Part shown: positions 9,267 to 16,294 of the stretch, in pieces
Position numbering within the stretch: position 1 is the stretch's first letter
Layout of the letters: every line of letters starts with the position of its first letter
From: Micromonospora echinospora
Lineage (GTDB): Bacteria; Actinomycetota; Actinomycetes; Mycobacteriales; Micromonosporaceae
Length of the DNA: 64,000 bases
Assembly: GCF_900091495.1 (NCBI RefSeq)
Contig: NZ_LT607413.1
Span: forward strand, 5,967,001 to 6,031,000
Direction: 5' to 3'
The notes under the pieces: model-generated
Seen by the model: the letters and a program-made list of their open reading frames with translations, nothing else
What the model was told of the DNA's origin: nothing
Database searches by the model: none
Translations under genes and position numbers: made by a program

Positions 9267-9353
9267 TCACCGGCCACGACGCCGCCGCAACCACACCCCC
9301 ACCACACCCACCACCACGAACACCAACACCGAACACACCAGCGCCTTCACCAC
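9267..9353 (-). CDS. Possible 28-residue single-span membrane peptide
   Basis: From GTG 9353 the minus strand encodes VVKALVCSVLVFVVVGVVGV followed by WLRRRRGR and a TGA at 9267-9269. This is one hydrophobic helix with a strongly basic C-terminus, a sensible membrane-peptide topology. A very strong ribosome-binding site (GGAGGGAGGG) lies 8 bp upstream of the GTG. It precedes the TSUP gene by 54 bp and could be co-transcribed with it. It has no known family that I can name. Confidence 0.45.
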   Translation of the reverse strand: MVKALVCSVLVFVVVGVVGVWLRRRRGR

Positions 9354-9376
9354 CCGACAACCCTCCCTCCACCACG

Positions 9377-9390
9377 TATCGTGCATACCG
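9377..9390 (+). promoter_or_regulatory. Candidate leaderless promoter -10
   Basis: TATCGT (9377-9382) ends 7 bp before GTG 9390. This spacing supports both leaderless transcription and the choice of that start codon. Confidence 0.4.
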
Positions 9391-10169
9391 TGCGCCTGGC
9401 CACCTTCAACCTGCTCCACGGCCGATCACCCGCCGACGGACTCGTCGACCCCGACCGCCTCACCGCCGCCGTCACCGCCCTCGACGCCGACATCCTCGCC
9501 CTCCAGGAAGTCGACCGCGACCAGACCCGCAGCGGAAACCTCGACCTCACCGCCATCGCCGCCCGCGCCCTCCACGCCCCCGAACACCGCTTCGCCGCCG
9601 CCGTCGTCGGCACCCCCGGCGAACAATTCCGCCCCCTCACCCACGACGACGACGGCCACGGCGAACCCTGCTACGGCGTCGGCCTCATCAGCCGCTACCC
9701 CGCCCGCACCTGGCAGGTCACCCGACTACGCCCCGCACCCGTACGATCCCCGGTCTACGTACCCGGCCCCGGCGGCGGACTGCTCCTACTCCACGACGAA
9801 CCACGAGTCCTCCTCGCCGCCGTCCTCGACACCCCACACGGCCCCCTCACCGCCGCCGCCACCCACCTCTCCTTCGTCCCCGGCTGGAACGCCCACCAAC
9901 TCCGCCAGGTCGTCCGCGCACTCCGCACCCTCCCCGCGCCACGCGTCCTCCTCGGCGACCTGAACCTCCCCATCACCGCCACCCGACTCGTCTCCGGCTG
10001 GCACCCCCTCGGCCGCCTGCCCACCTACCCCGCCGCCCAACCCCGCGTCCAACTCGACCACATCCTCGTCGACCGACACGACGCCCACCGGCTCCCACCC
10101 GTCACCGCCGTCACCACCCCCGCCTCCACCATCTCCGACCACCGCCCCCTCGTCGTCGACCTCGGCTGA
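9390..10169 (+). CDS. Endonuclease/exonuclease/phosphatase family hydrolase
   Basis: A 259-residue protein of the DNase I-like metal-dependent hydrolase fold. It begins VRLATFNLLHGR (N in the metal/phosphate site), then DADILALQEVDRDQ (metal-binding Glu), AATHLSFVPGWN (catalytic His region), VLLGDLNLPIT (Asp/Asn pair) and ends with ISDHRPLVVDL (catalytic Asp-His). The full catalytic set is present. Members cut phosphodiesters or phosphate monoesters in nucleic acids, lipids or sugar phosphates; the substrate is not readable here. GTG 9390 starts exactly at the conserved first strand. It converges on the recombinase gene with a 4-bp gap. Confidence 0.9.
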   Translation: MRLATFNLLHGRSPADGLVDPDRLTAAVTALDADILALQEVDRDQTRSGNLDLTAIAARALHAPEHRFAAAVVGTPGEQFRPLTHDDDGHGEPCYGVGLISRYPARTWQVTRLRPAPVRSPVYVPGPGGGLLLLHDEPRVLLAAVLDTPHGPLTAAATHLSFVPGWNAHQLRQVVRALRTLPAPRVLLGDLNLPITATRLVSGWHPLGRLPTYPAAQPRVQLDHILVDRHDAHRLPPVTAVTTPASTISDHRPLVVDLG

Positions 10170-10173
10170 CCCC

Positions 10174-11169
10174 TCACTCCGCCGACACCAGACCCACCAA
10201 CACCCGATGCGTACGGTTCGACCGCACCGCCGCCCGCTGCTGACCCGCCGTCACCTCGATGTACGTCTGCGACGACGCCAGCGACGCATGACCCAGCAAC
10301 CGCATGATCTCCGCCGCGCTCGCCCCGTCCTCGGCCAACCGCGTCGCGAACGTGTGCCGCAACGCGTGCAACCGCGCACCCGCCGGCACCCGATCGGTGA
10401 TCCCCGCCCGCCGGTAACACGAGTCCACCAGGTACTGCAGACCACCCCGGCGTAACGGCTCACCCCGCCGGTCCACCAGCAACGCCGAGTCCGGCCGCAC
10501 CGAACGCGCCCCGAACCGCCGCACCCGACTCTCCAGATACGCCGCCAGCACCCCGTCCAGCTCCGGCTCGACCGGCACCACCCGTGGACGACCACCCTTA
10601 CCCGCCACGTCCACCCGGCGCTCACCCGCACGCCCCGCCACCGAACCGACCCGCAGGGCCAACAGCTCCGACAGCCGCAGACCCGTGCACAGCGCCAACG
10701 CCACCACCGCCAGGTCCCGCTCCGGCCACGGGTCGTGCTGCCGGCCGACGGCCTGGGCCACCGCGTCGAGCAGCTGCTCCGGGGTGTCGTCGCCGCGCAG
10801 CGGCTTGGGCTGGGGGAGTGGGGCACGGGGGCGGTCGACCGCCGGCATCGGGTTGCCCGCCACCACGCCCTCGGCCACCAGGAACGTGAAGAAGTTGTTC
10901 CAGGTGGACCAGGCGCGGTGCACCGACGCCGCCGCCCGGGGAGCGGCGAACGCGGCGAAGGCCGCCCGCAGTGACCGGGGGGAGAGGGCGGTGATCGGCA
11001 GTGCGTCCAACGGCAGGGGAGGAGCGGCCTGTTCGGCGGCCAGGCGGGCGACGCCCAGCAGATCCCGCCGGTACGCCTGGAGCGTATGCGGGGAGGGCTT
11101 CCGCGTGGCCCGGGCGGTCAGGAACTCCTCGACGAGCACCAGAACCGAACTGTCCACTTTGTCATGCAT
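10174..11169 (-). CDS. XerC/XerD-like tyrosine recombinase
   Basis: A 331-residue site-specific recombinase with an N-terminal core-binding domain (SAM-like, residues about 10-110) and a C-terminal catalytic domain. Catalytic residues are all visible: Arg in TGLRLSELL, HxxR in LHALRHTFATR, His in LLGHASLASS and the nucleophile Tyr in QTYIEV. The start codon ATG 11169 lies inside a 28-bp palindrome with 11-6-11 geometry, and a dif-like sequence lies 550 bp away. The gene may act at one or both. Strand composition switches from C-rich to G-rich within this gene, near 10.75 kb. It could be the chromosomal XerC/D or a mobile-element relative. Confidence 0.92.
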   Translation of the reverse strand: MHDKVDSSVLVLVEEFLTARATRKPSPHTLQAYRRDLLGVARLAAEQAAPPLPLDALPITALSPRSLRAAFAAFAAPRAAASVHRAWSTWNNFFTFLVAEGVVAGNPMPAVDRPRAPLPQPKPLRGDDTPEQLLDAVAQAVGRQHDPWPERDLAVVALALCTGLRLSELLALRVGSVAGRAGERRVDVAGKGGRPRVVPVEPELDGVLAAYLESRVRRFGARSVRPDSALLVDRRGEPLRRGGLQYLVDSCYRRAGITDRVPAGARLHALRHTFATRLAEDGASAAEIMRLLGHASLASSQTYIEVTAGQQRAAVRSNRTHRVLVGLVSAE

Positions 11170-11188
11170 AAGGGTAATTATGCATGAC
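11161..11188. repeat. 28-bp perfect palindrome with Xer-site geometry at the recombinase start
   Basis: Arms GTCATGCATAA (11161-11171) and TTATGCATGAC (11178-11188) are perfect 11-bp inverted repeats around the 6-bp centre GGGTAA. The 11-6-11 layout, with a left arm ending in GCATAA and a right arm starting TTATG, matches Xer/dif sites. It covers the recombinase start codon, so it may instead, or also, be an autoregulatory operator. Confidence 0.7.
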
Positions 11189-11240
11189 TTTCGGATCTGC
11201 GGCTATGCCGGGGGAGCGTGCAGGTGGGAAGGATCCTGGA

Positions 11241-11639
11241 ATGCCGGAGACCATGACCGCGGATGACCTCGTCCTGACTTGGAGGCGTCCGAGGAAGATG
11301 TGCGGGCCGGGGAGTTGCCCGTCGGCGCGGTCGTCGTGACGGGCAAGGAGGTCATCGGTCGGGCGTACATCCAGGAACGGGCGCAGGGCCGGCGGCTGGT
11401 CCATGCCGATCTTCTGGCCATGGAGCAGGCCGACCGGCGACTCGGCTGGACGGTTCGCGTTCGTCCGCTGATTCTCGCGGTCACGCTGGAGCCGCGTCTC
11501 ACGGCCGTTCTCCCGGCTGCCACCCGTGGCCGGTGGTTACCGTCGACGCGAGTGCGTCGAGCAGTACCGGCGCTACGCCACGACTGCTTCGGACGCGTCG
11601 CTGCGCCGGTACGCCGAAAGCATGGCGGCCCTCGGATGA
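11241..11639 (+). pseudogene. Decayed nucleoside (TadA/CMP-type) deaminase gene
   Basis: Three fragments in different frames line up with a zinc-dependent nucleoside deaminase. From ATG 11241 or 11253 the frame reads MTADDLVL; after a frameshift near 11276-11280 it reads LEASEEDVRAGELPVGAVVV, then HADLLAMEQADRRLGW and LAVTLEPRL. In an active enzyme the last segment would be LEPCxxC, so the zinc Cys is lost and the following region is deleted. A third frame from about 11532 gives GGYRRRECVEQYRRYA to a TGA at 11637-11639. The HAD zinc/catalytic pair survives but the PCxxC motif does not, so the product cannot be active. The remnant lies between the 28-bp palindrome and the dif-like site. Confidence 0.8.
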
Positions 11640-11721
11640 GGTGCCGCCCAGCCGTCGATCAGTCGACTGGGTGCCGTGTCGACGGAACGGCCCCTCTCGC
11701 GGGCCGGCCACCCGGTGAGCC

Positions 11722-11749
11722 TGATTCGATAATTCACATTATGTAAAGT
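11722..11749. other. dif: dif-like chromosome dimer resolution site
   Basis: The 28 bp read TGATTCGATAA / TTCACA / TTATGTAAAGT. The published actinobacterial dif consensus as I recall it is TTCGCCGATAA / TVNACA / TTATGTCAAGT. The right arm matches at 10 of 11 positions and the inner part of the left arm (CGATAA) is identical; most mismatches are in the outer left arm, the XerC-type half. A clear change of strand composition within 1 kb and a Xer-like recombinase gene nearby support the call. If correct, this window includes the replication terminus. Confidence 0.75.
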
Positions 11750-11791
11750 GGGTGATCGGTGGCCCTCCTCCGCCGCACTCCGGGGTGGGCG

Positions 11792-12526
11792 TCAGAGTCC
11801 GCCGGCGACGCGCAGGACCGTACCGGTGGTGTAGGAGGCTTCCGGGCCGAGCAGCCAGGCGATGGCGGCGGCGACCTCGTCGGGTTCGCCGGCGCGGCCG
11901 AGCGGGATCCGGTCCGCCGCCCGGTCGGGTCGGTCGGGTATGCCGGACAGGGCGTGGATCTCGGTGCGGACGATGCCGGGCGCGACGGCGTTGACCCGGA
12001 TGCCGCGTGGGGCGAGTTCCTTGGCGAGGCCGACGGTGAGGGTGTCGGTGGCGGCCTTGCTGGCGGCGTAGTGGATGTACTCCCCCGGGCTGCCGAGGGT
12101 CGCGGCGACCGAGGAGACGTTGACGATGGCCGCGCCGGCGGTCATCCGGCGGGCGGCCTGTTGGGCGCAGAGGAGGTAGCCGACGACGTTGACGTCGACG
12201 ACGCGGCGGATGTCGTCGACGGTGAGGTCGACGAAGGGGCCGATCGGGCTGGTGATGCCGGCGTTGTTGACCAGGCCGGTGACCGGGCCGAGGGTGTCGG
12301 CGGCGGTGTCGAAGAGGTGGGTGACCTGGTCGGGGTCGCGGGTGTCGGTGGGTACGGCGATGCCGTGGCGGCCGGCGGCGTGCACGTCGGCCAGGACGGC
12401 GGTGGCGGCGTCGTGGTCACGGCGGTAGCAGAGGGCGATGTCGTGGCCGGCTCGGGCGAGGCGGCGGGCGGTGGCGGCGCCGATGCCGCGTCCGCCTCCG
12501 GTGATGACGGTGACCGGTGTCGTCAC
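11792..12526 (-). CDS. SDR-family oxidoreductase (3-oxoacyl-ACP reductase-like)
   Basis: A 244-residue classical short-chain dehydrogenase. The cofactor loop is TGGGRGIG (residues about 10-17), followed by NNAG near 88, the catalytic Ser in VNVSSVAA and the YxxxK pair in HYAASKAA near 150. The C-terminus (GTVLRVAGGL) is typical of FabG-like enzymes. The TDTRD motif and a basic R after the Gly-rich loop suggest NADP(H). The substrate is unknown. The gene is monocistronic, next to the dif-like site, and divergent from the unknown gene at 12706. Confidence 0.9.
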   Translation of the reverse strand: MTTPVTVITGGGRGIGAATARRLARAGHDIALCYRRDHDAATAVLADVHAAGRHGIAVPTDTRDPDQVTHLFDTAADTLGPVTGLVNNAGITSPIGPFVDLTVDDIRRVVDVNVVGYLLCAQQAARRMTAGAAIVNVSSVAATLGSPGEYIHYAASKAATDTLTVGLAKELAPRGIRVNAVAPGIVRTEIHALSGIPDRPDRAADRIPLGRAGEPDEVAAAIAWLLGPEASYTTGTVLRVAGGL

Positions 12527-12669
12527 GGTGCCCCTCTCCCCCGCTGTGGTGGTGTCGGCCGAGGTTACCGTGGCGCGCGGGTCTGTCGGTTGTGGTCGGT
12601 CGCGGGGTGTCGGCTGGGTGGTGCCCCGGCGGGGTGGGTGTCGGTGCCGGCTGGTATCAAAGGCAGGAA

Positions 12670-12691
12670 TTTTCCGACAGTTGTCCGAAAA
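12670..12691. promoter_or_regulatory. 22-bp imperfect dyad upstream of the gene at 12706
   Basis: TTTTCCGACA (12670-12679) and TGTCCGAAAA (12682-12691) form an inverted repeat with one mismatched pair around a 2-bp centre. It ends 14 bp before the start codon and is AT-rich for this genome. It is a candidate operator, or a structured 5' leader; the binding protein is unknown. Confidence 0.4.
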
Positions 12692-12705
12692 GAGGGTGGT
12701 TGGTG

Positions 12706-13416
12706 ATGGGGGCCGCGGGTCAGGGGTTGTCCGCTGACGAGGTGCAGGGCATCCGGGAGGCGTTGGCGGCGGGCCGTAAGCCGAAGGTGGTGTTCACGGC
12801 TGCGGCGGGGCAGATCGCCGGGCAGGTGGGTCAGGTGGTGGAGCTGACGGATCCGGCGGTGTCGGACGAGTTCGTGGTGGTGCGGTTCGGGCGGGACGAG
12901 TTGCCCTTCTCCCCTGCTGATGTGGCGGTGGCGCCGCGTGGTGCGGGGCGGCGGGTGGCGGAGCCGAAGCCGGAGGCGGAGGTCGAGCCGGAACCGGTGG
13001 CGGCGGAGCCGGAGTTCGTGTTGGAGCGGGTGCCGGAGCAGTCGCGTGGGGATGAGTCGCGGGGTGAGCGGCGGGAGGAGTCGAAGGTGGATGTGGTGGA
13101 GGCGAAGCCGGCGAAGCGGGCGGTGAAGGCGGCGAAGCCGAAGGCGCCGGCGGGGTTGACGGTGACGTTGCAGTATGCCGATGGCGAGTGGACGGTGGCG
13201 GCGCAGCAGGGCAGCAAGTCGTTGGCGAAGCCGTACGTGGTGAAGCCGGCGGAGGCGTTGCGGATGGTGGCGTTGGTGGACGTGCCGGGTGTGCAGGAGG
13301 CGGTGGAGCAGATTCTGTCGGCGGAGCGGGCTGAGGCGGAGCAGCAGGCGGATCGGTTGCGGGCGGAGTTGGCGGAGATCGAGGCGCGGTTGGCGGAGTT
13401 GCGCGAGGCGGGTTGA
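12706..13416 (+). CDS. Unidentified charged protein with C-terminal coiled coil
   Basis: A 236-residue protein I cannot assign to a named family. Three parts are visible: an N-terminal region (about 1-80) with GLSADEVQGIREALAAGRKP and a beta-rich VGQVVELTD section; a low-complexity middle (about 80-150) rich in Glu, Pro, Lys and Ala (EPEPVAAEPE, then KPAKRAVKAAKPKAP); and a C-terminal region (about 150-236) with LTVTLQYADGEWTVAA and a helical end, AERAEAEQQADRLRAELAEI, that looks like a coiled coil. The acidic then basic linker suggests a protein- or nucleic-acid-contacting tether. ATG 12706 has AAGAGGG upstream; GTG 12703 is also in frame. Confidence 0.75.
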   Translation: MGAAGQGLSADEVQGIREALAAGRKPKVVFTAAAGQIAGQVGQVVELTDPAVSDEFVVVRFGRDELPFSPADVAVAPRGAGRRVAEPKPEAEVEPEPVAAEPEFVLERVPEQSRGDESRGERREESKVDVVEAKPAKRAVKAAKPKAPAGLTVTLQYADGEWTVAAQQGSKSLAKPYVVKPAEALRMVALVDVPGVQEAVEQILSAERAEAEQQADRLRAELAEIEARLAELREAG

Positions 13417-13610
13417 TCGGTGTGGTGGGCGGGGGCGCCGGTGGGTGTCGCTGACCGTTGGGTGCGTGGCGTGGGGCTGCCTGGGGGTGGCTCCGCGCCA
13501 CGTGTCGTCTGGGGTGGGTCCACCCCCGGTGCTGTCGGGTGCGTCGGGCTGTTGGCGTTCTGCCGGATGCCCGTGTGGGCTTCCGGGTGCCGCAATTTCT
13601 GTTATGCCAA

Positions 13611-13639
13611 TTGACACAAGATCGGTTGAGCTCTACGGT
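13611..13639 (+). promoter_or_regulatory. Promoter of the RNA-ligase-like gene
   Basis: TTGACA (13611-13616), a 17-bp spacer and TACGGT (13634-13639) make a near-consensus vegetative promoter. The ATG at 13646 starts 6 bp after the -10 box, so the transcript should be leaderless. This is the best promoter match seen in the window. Confidence 0.65.
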
Positions 13640-13645
13640 TCCGGC

Positions 13646-14458
13646 ATGGTCGAGGTCAGACGTTCCGGACGGCCGCGTAAGACGCCCGGTCAACTGGCTC
13701 GGTGGACTCCGCCGGAGGGTTGGTCGCGGCTGGTCGCCTGGGTTTCGCCGGAGGAGAAGAAGGCGCTCAAGCACGTCGCCGTCGAGGCCGATGTGGCCGT
13801 GGCCGATCTGGTCCGTGCGCTGGCCAGTGGTCTGGCTGGCGGGTTCATCACCGCGGAGGAACTGATCGGGCACGTCAGGAAGGGAGCGCAGGTCATGGAG
13901 AAGATCCCCACGCTGTTCGAACGTGACGACCATTTCAGGGTGGTGGACCGCCCGCGACCCGAGTGCGCGTGGGTGTTCGACGGTGAGGGAACCCCGACCG
14001 AGAAGCTTGACGGCACCAACGTGCGGCTTACCGTCCGCTCTGGCTGCCTGGTGCGGGTGGAGAAGCGTCGTAACCCCAGCAAGGCGCAGAAGCAGCAGGG
14101 CATCGTCGACGGATGGTATGTCGACACCGACGAGCACGGCGCGGAGGACAGGTGGATCCTGGCTGCGGCCCGTAACACCGACGTGTCGGACTGGCCCGAC
14201 GGTGAGCACCCGTGTGAGGCGCTCGGCCCCCGTGTTCAGGGCAACCCGTTGGGCCTGGAAGAGCACAGGTGTGTGCCGTTCAACCTGTGTGTGCCCGCTC
14301 TGCCGGACGCGCCGCGTAGCTACACCGGGCTGCGGGAGTATCTGGCGGGGTTGGAGAGTCGGTTCGCCCCTGGTCATCTGGCTGAGGGGATCGTGTTCCA
14401 CCATCCGGACGGCCGTCGTGCCAAGATCAAGCGTAAGGACTTCCCGCGCAGCGCGTGA
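13646..14458 (+). CDS. RNA-ligase-like protein with N-terminal helical extension
   Basis: The C-terminal part (from about residue 84, MEKIPTLFERDDHFRV) resembles RNA ligase 1-like/DUF5565 nucleotidyltransferases: motif I EKLDGTNVRL near residue 118 supplies the adenylated Lys, and EGIVFHHPDG with KIKRKDF near 247-264 gives motifs IV and V. Such enzymes join or adenylate RNA ends, often in repair. The N-terminal 83 residues (SPEEKKALKHVAVEADVAVADLV and similar) look like a ribbon-helix-helix or helical segment absent from the core family. ATG 13895 is preceded by AGGGAG 8 bp upstream, so the ligase core may also be made alone. The 270-residue form has a consensus leaderless promoter. No adjacent RNA-repair partner is seen. 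Confidence 0.75.
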   Translation: MVEVRRSGRPRKTPGQLARWTPPEGWSRLVAWVSPEEKKALKHVAVEADVAVADLVRALASGLAGGFITAEELIGHVRKGAQVMEKIPTLFERDDHFRVVDRPRPECAWVFDGEGTPTEKLDGTNVRLTVRSGCLVRVEKRRNPSKAQKQQGIVDGWYVDTDEHGAEDRWILAAARNTDVSDWPDGEHPCEALGPRVQGNPLGLEEHRCVPFNLCVPALPDAPRSYTGLREYLAGLESRFAPGHLAEGIVFHHPDGRRAKIKRKDFPRSA

Positions 14459-14534
14459 TCTCGCGTCGCCCCGGGGTTCTTTCGGTGCGGTGGCGGGTGG
14501 CTGGGCCGCTGTGGCAGCGGCGAACGGGTTGGGG

Positions 14535-15131
14535 TCAGCGGGCGAGCAGGACGCGCACCTGGTTGTGGATCTGGGTGAGCAGTTGCTCGGGCTCGGGCTC
14601 GGCGCTGGCCGACATCGCCAGGAACATGACGGCTGAGATCACGTGCGCCAGTGTGGCCGCGTCCGCCTCGGGCACCGCTGCGTGCCGGGTGAGGAGCGCT
14701 GCGAGGGCGGCCTCGGTGCGGGCGACGATCTCGAGCGCGGCCGCGCGTTGTGGCTCGGCGAGGTCACCGAAGACCATCTCGCGCAGGTAGGTGCGGCCGT
14801 TGTCGACCTGCACCCGGTTGCATGCCACGATGGGTCGCAGCAGCGCCATGACGGCGTCCAGGACGTCGCCCTCGGTTTCGGCGTCGGCGGTGCCCTGCTC
14901 GAGCGCGCGGGCGTAGTGGGCGTTCTGCACCAGGAGCAGCAGCTCGCCCTTGGACCTGACGTAGAGGAACAGGGTGCCGGTGCCGATGTCGGCGGCGTCG
15001 GCGATCTGCTGGGTGGTGACCTCGTCGACGCCGTGTTCGGCGAACAGCACGCTGGCGGCCGCGGTGATGCGGTCGAGCTTGGCCTGCTTGTTGCGCTCGC
15101 GCCGACCCGGAGGTGGGGAGGCGAGGGTCAT
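14535..15131 (-). CDS. TetR-family transcriptional regulator
   Basis: A 198-residue regulator with an N-terminal helix-turn-helix: RITAAASVLFAEHGVDEVTTQQIADAADIGTGTLF is split here as the usual helices 1-3 (about residues 20-60), then YVRSKGELL. The ligand-binding half is helical and not assignable. The start at 15131 begins MTLASPPPGRRERNKQ; an in-frame start at 15182 adds 17 residues. It lies 167 bp downstream of the SDR-quinone reductase pair on the same strand and is the natural candidate to control them through the 28-bp dyad at 17136-17163. Confidence 0.88.
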   Translation of the reverse strand: MTLASPPPGRRERNKQAKLDRITAAASVLFAEHGVDEVTTQQIADAADIGTGTLFLYVRSKGELLLLVQNAHYARALEQGTADAETEGDVLDAVMALLRPIVACNRVQVDNGRTYLREMVFGDLAEPQRAAALEIVARTEAALAALLTRHAAVPEADAATLAHVISAVMFLAMSASAEPEPEQLLTQIHNQVRVLLAR

Positions 15132-15298
15132 GCTGCGTCCTCCGGCGTGCTGTTCGACGAGTTGGTGGTCGTTGTCACGCACCGTATCCGAGGGGTGCGA
15201 CGCTCTCTCGTCGCACCCCGTCGGCGGGGTGCGGTCGGTGTGCGGTTACCTGCCGCGGAACTCCATGTTTCCTTCCGTGGTGGTGCTCTGTCGTGGTG

Positions 15299-16294
15299 TC
15301 AGTCGCGTGTGATGACGACCTTGCCGATCAGACCGCCGCCCGCCAGGGCGGTCACGGCGTCGGGCGTCCGGTCGAAGGGGAAGGTCCGGCCGACCAGGGG
15401 GCGGATCGCTCCGGCGTCGACGAGCTCGGCGATCGTGGCGAGTTGCTCCCCGCTGGCGTGCATGAACAGGAACTCGTAGCTGACGCCGAGTTGCTTGGCC
15501 TGCTTGCGGACCTTGGCGCTGAGTGCGGTGATCCCCATCCGCAGCGGCAGGGGCAGGCCGGCTGTGCGGGCGAAGTCCGGGGTTGGTGGGCCGGAGATGC
15601 CGATGGCCTTGCCGCCGCGGCGTAGGACCCGCAGCGACTTCTCCAGGTTCTGCCCGCCGAGGCTGTCCAGGGCCAGGTCGTAGCCGGTCAGGAGCTGCGC
15701 GAAGTCTTCGGTGTGGTGGTCGATGACGACATCGGCGCCGAGGTTGCGGACCAGGTCGGCGTTCTTCGCGCTCGCCGTGGTGGCCACGGTCGCGCCGAGG
15801 TGCTTCGCGAGCTGGATTGCGATCGAGCCGACCCCGCCTGCTCCCGCGTGGATCAGGACCTTCTGGCCGGGGTGGACCTCACCGCGCTCGCTGAGCGCCT
15901 GCCAGGCGGTCAGGGCGACGAGCGGAAGCGAGGCGGTGTCCGTCACGCTGATCGACGAGGGGGCGACCGCGAGATCGTCCTGGTGGACGGCGATGCGCTC
16001 GGCGAAGGTGCCGATGCGTCCGTCGCGGGGGCGGGCGTACACGGTGTCGCCCACGGTGAACCGGCTGACCTTCGCACCGACGCCGATCACCGTCCCGGCC
16101 AGGTCGTGGCCCAGGGTCAGCGGCAGTGGGTAGCGCAGGATCTGCTTGAAGTCCCCGGCCGCGATCTTCAGGTCGAGCTGGTTGACACTTACCGCCCGGA
16201 TGTCGACCAGCACGTCGTTGTCCCCGATTGCGGGCTCGGGACGCTCGATGGCGTGCAGCGGCGCCCGGTATCCGTCGATGGCGAACGCCTTCAT
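15299..16294 (-). CDS. NADP-dependent quinone oxidoreductase / zinc-type ADH family
   Basis: A 331-residue medium-chain dehydrogenase of the quinone oxidoreductase type. The N-terminal GroES-like domain has LTLGHDLAGTVIGVG, and the Rossmann domain has the nucleotide loop HAGAGGVGSIAIQLAKHLG (around residue 150). The structural-zinc Cys cluster of classical ADHs is missing, as expected for this branch. Likely reaction: NADPH reduction of quinones or alpha,beta-unsaturated carbonyls. ATG 16294 overlaps the TGA of the preceding SDR by 4 bp, so the two are translationally coupled. Probably controlled by the neighbouring TetR. Confidence 0.9.
   Translation of the reverse strand: MKAFAIDGYRAPLHAIERPEPAIGDNDVLVDIRAVSVNQLDLKIAAGDFKQILRYPLPLTLGHDLAGTVIGVGAKVSRFTVGDTVYARPRDGRIGTFAERIAVHQDDLAVAPSSISVTDTASLPLVALTAWQALSERGEVHPGQKVLIHAGAGGVGSIAIQLAKHLGATVATTASAKNADLVRNLGADVVIDHHTEDFAQLLTGYDLALDSLGGQNLEKSLRVLRRGGKAIGISGPPTPDFARTAGLPLPLRMGITALSAKVRKQAKQLGVSYEFLFMHASGEQLATIAELVDAGAIRPLVGRTFPFDRTPDAVTALAGGGLIGKVVITRD

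Noticed and set aside
7662..9389. In-frame upstream extension of the nuclease-fold gene, His/Arg/Pro-rich
   Set aside because: Runs antisense through the GNAT and TSUP genes; the conserved fold begins at GTG 9390 with a -10 box right before it.
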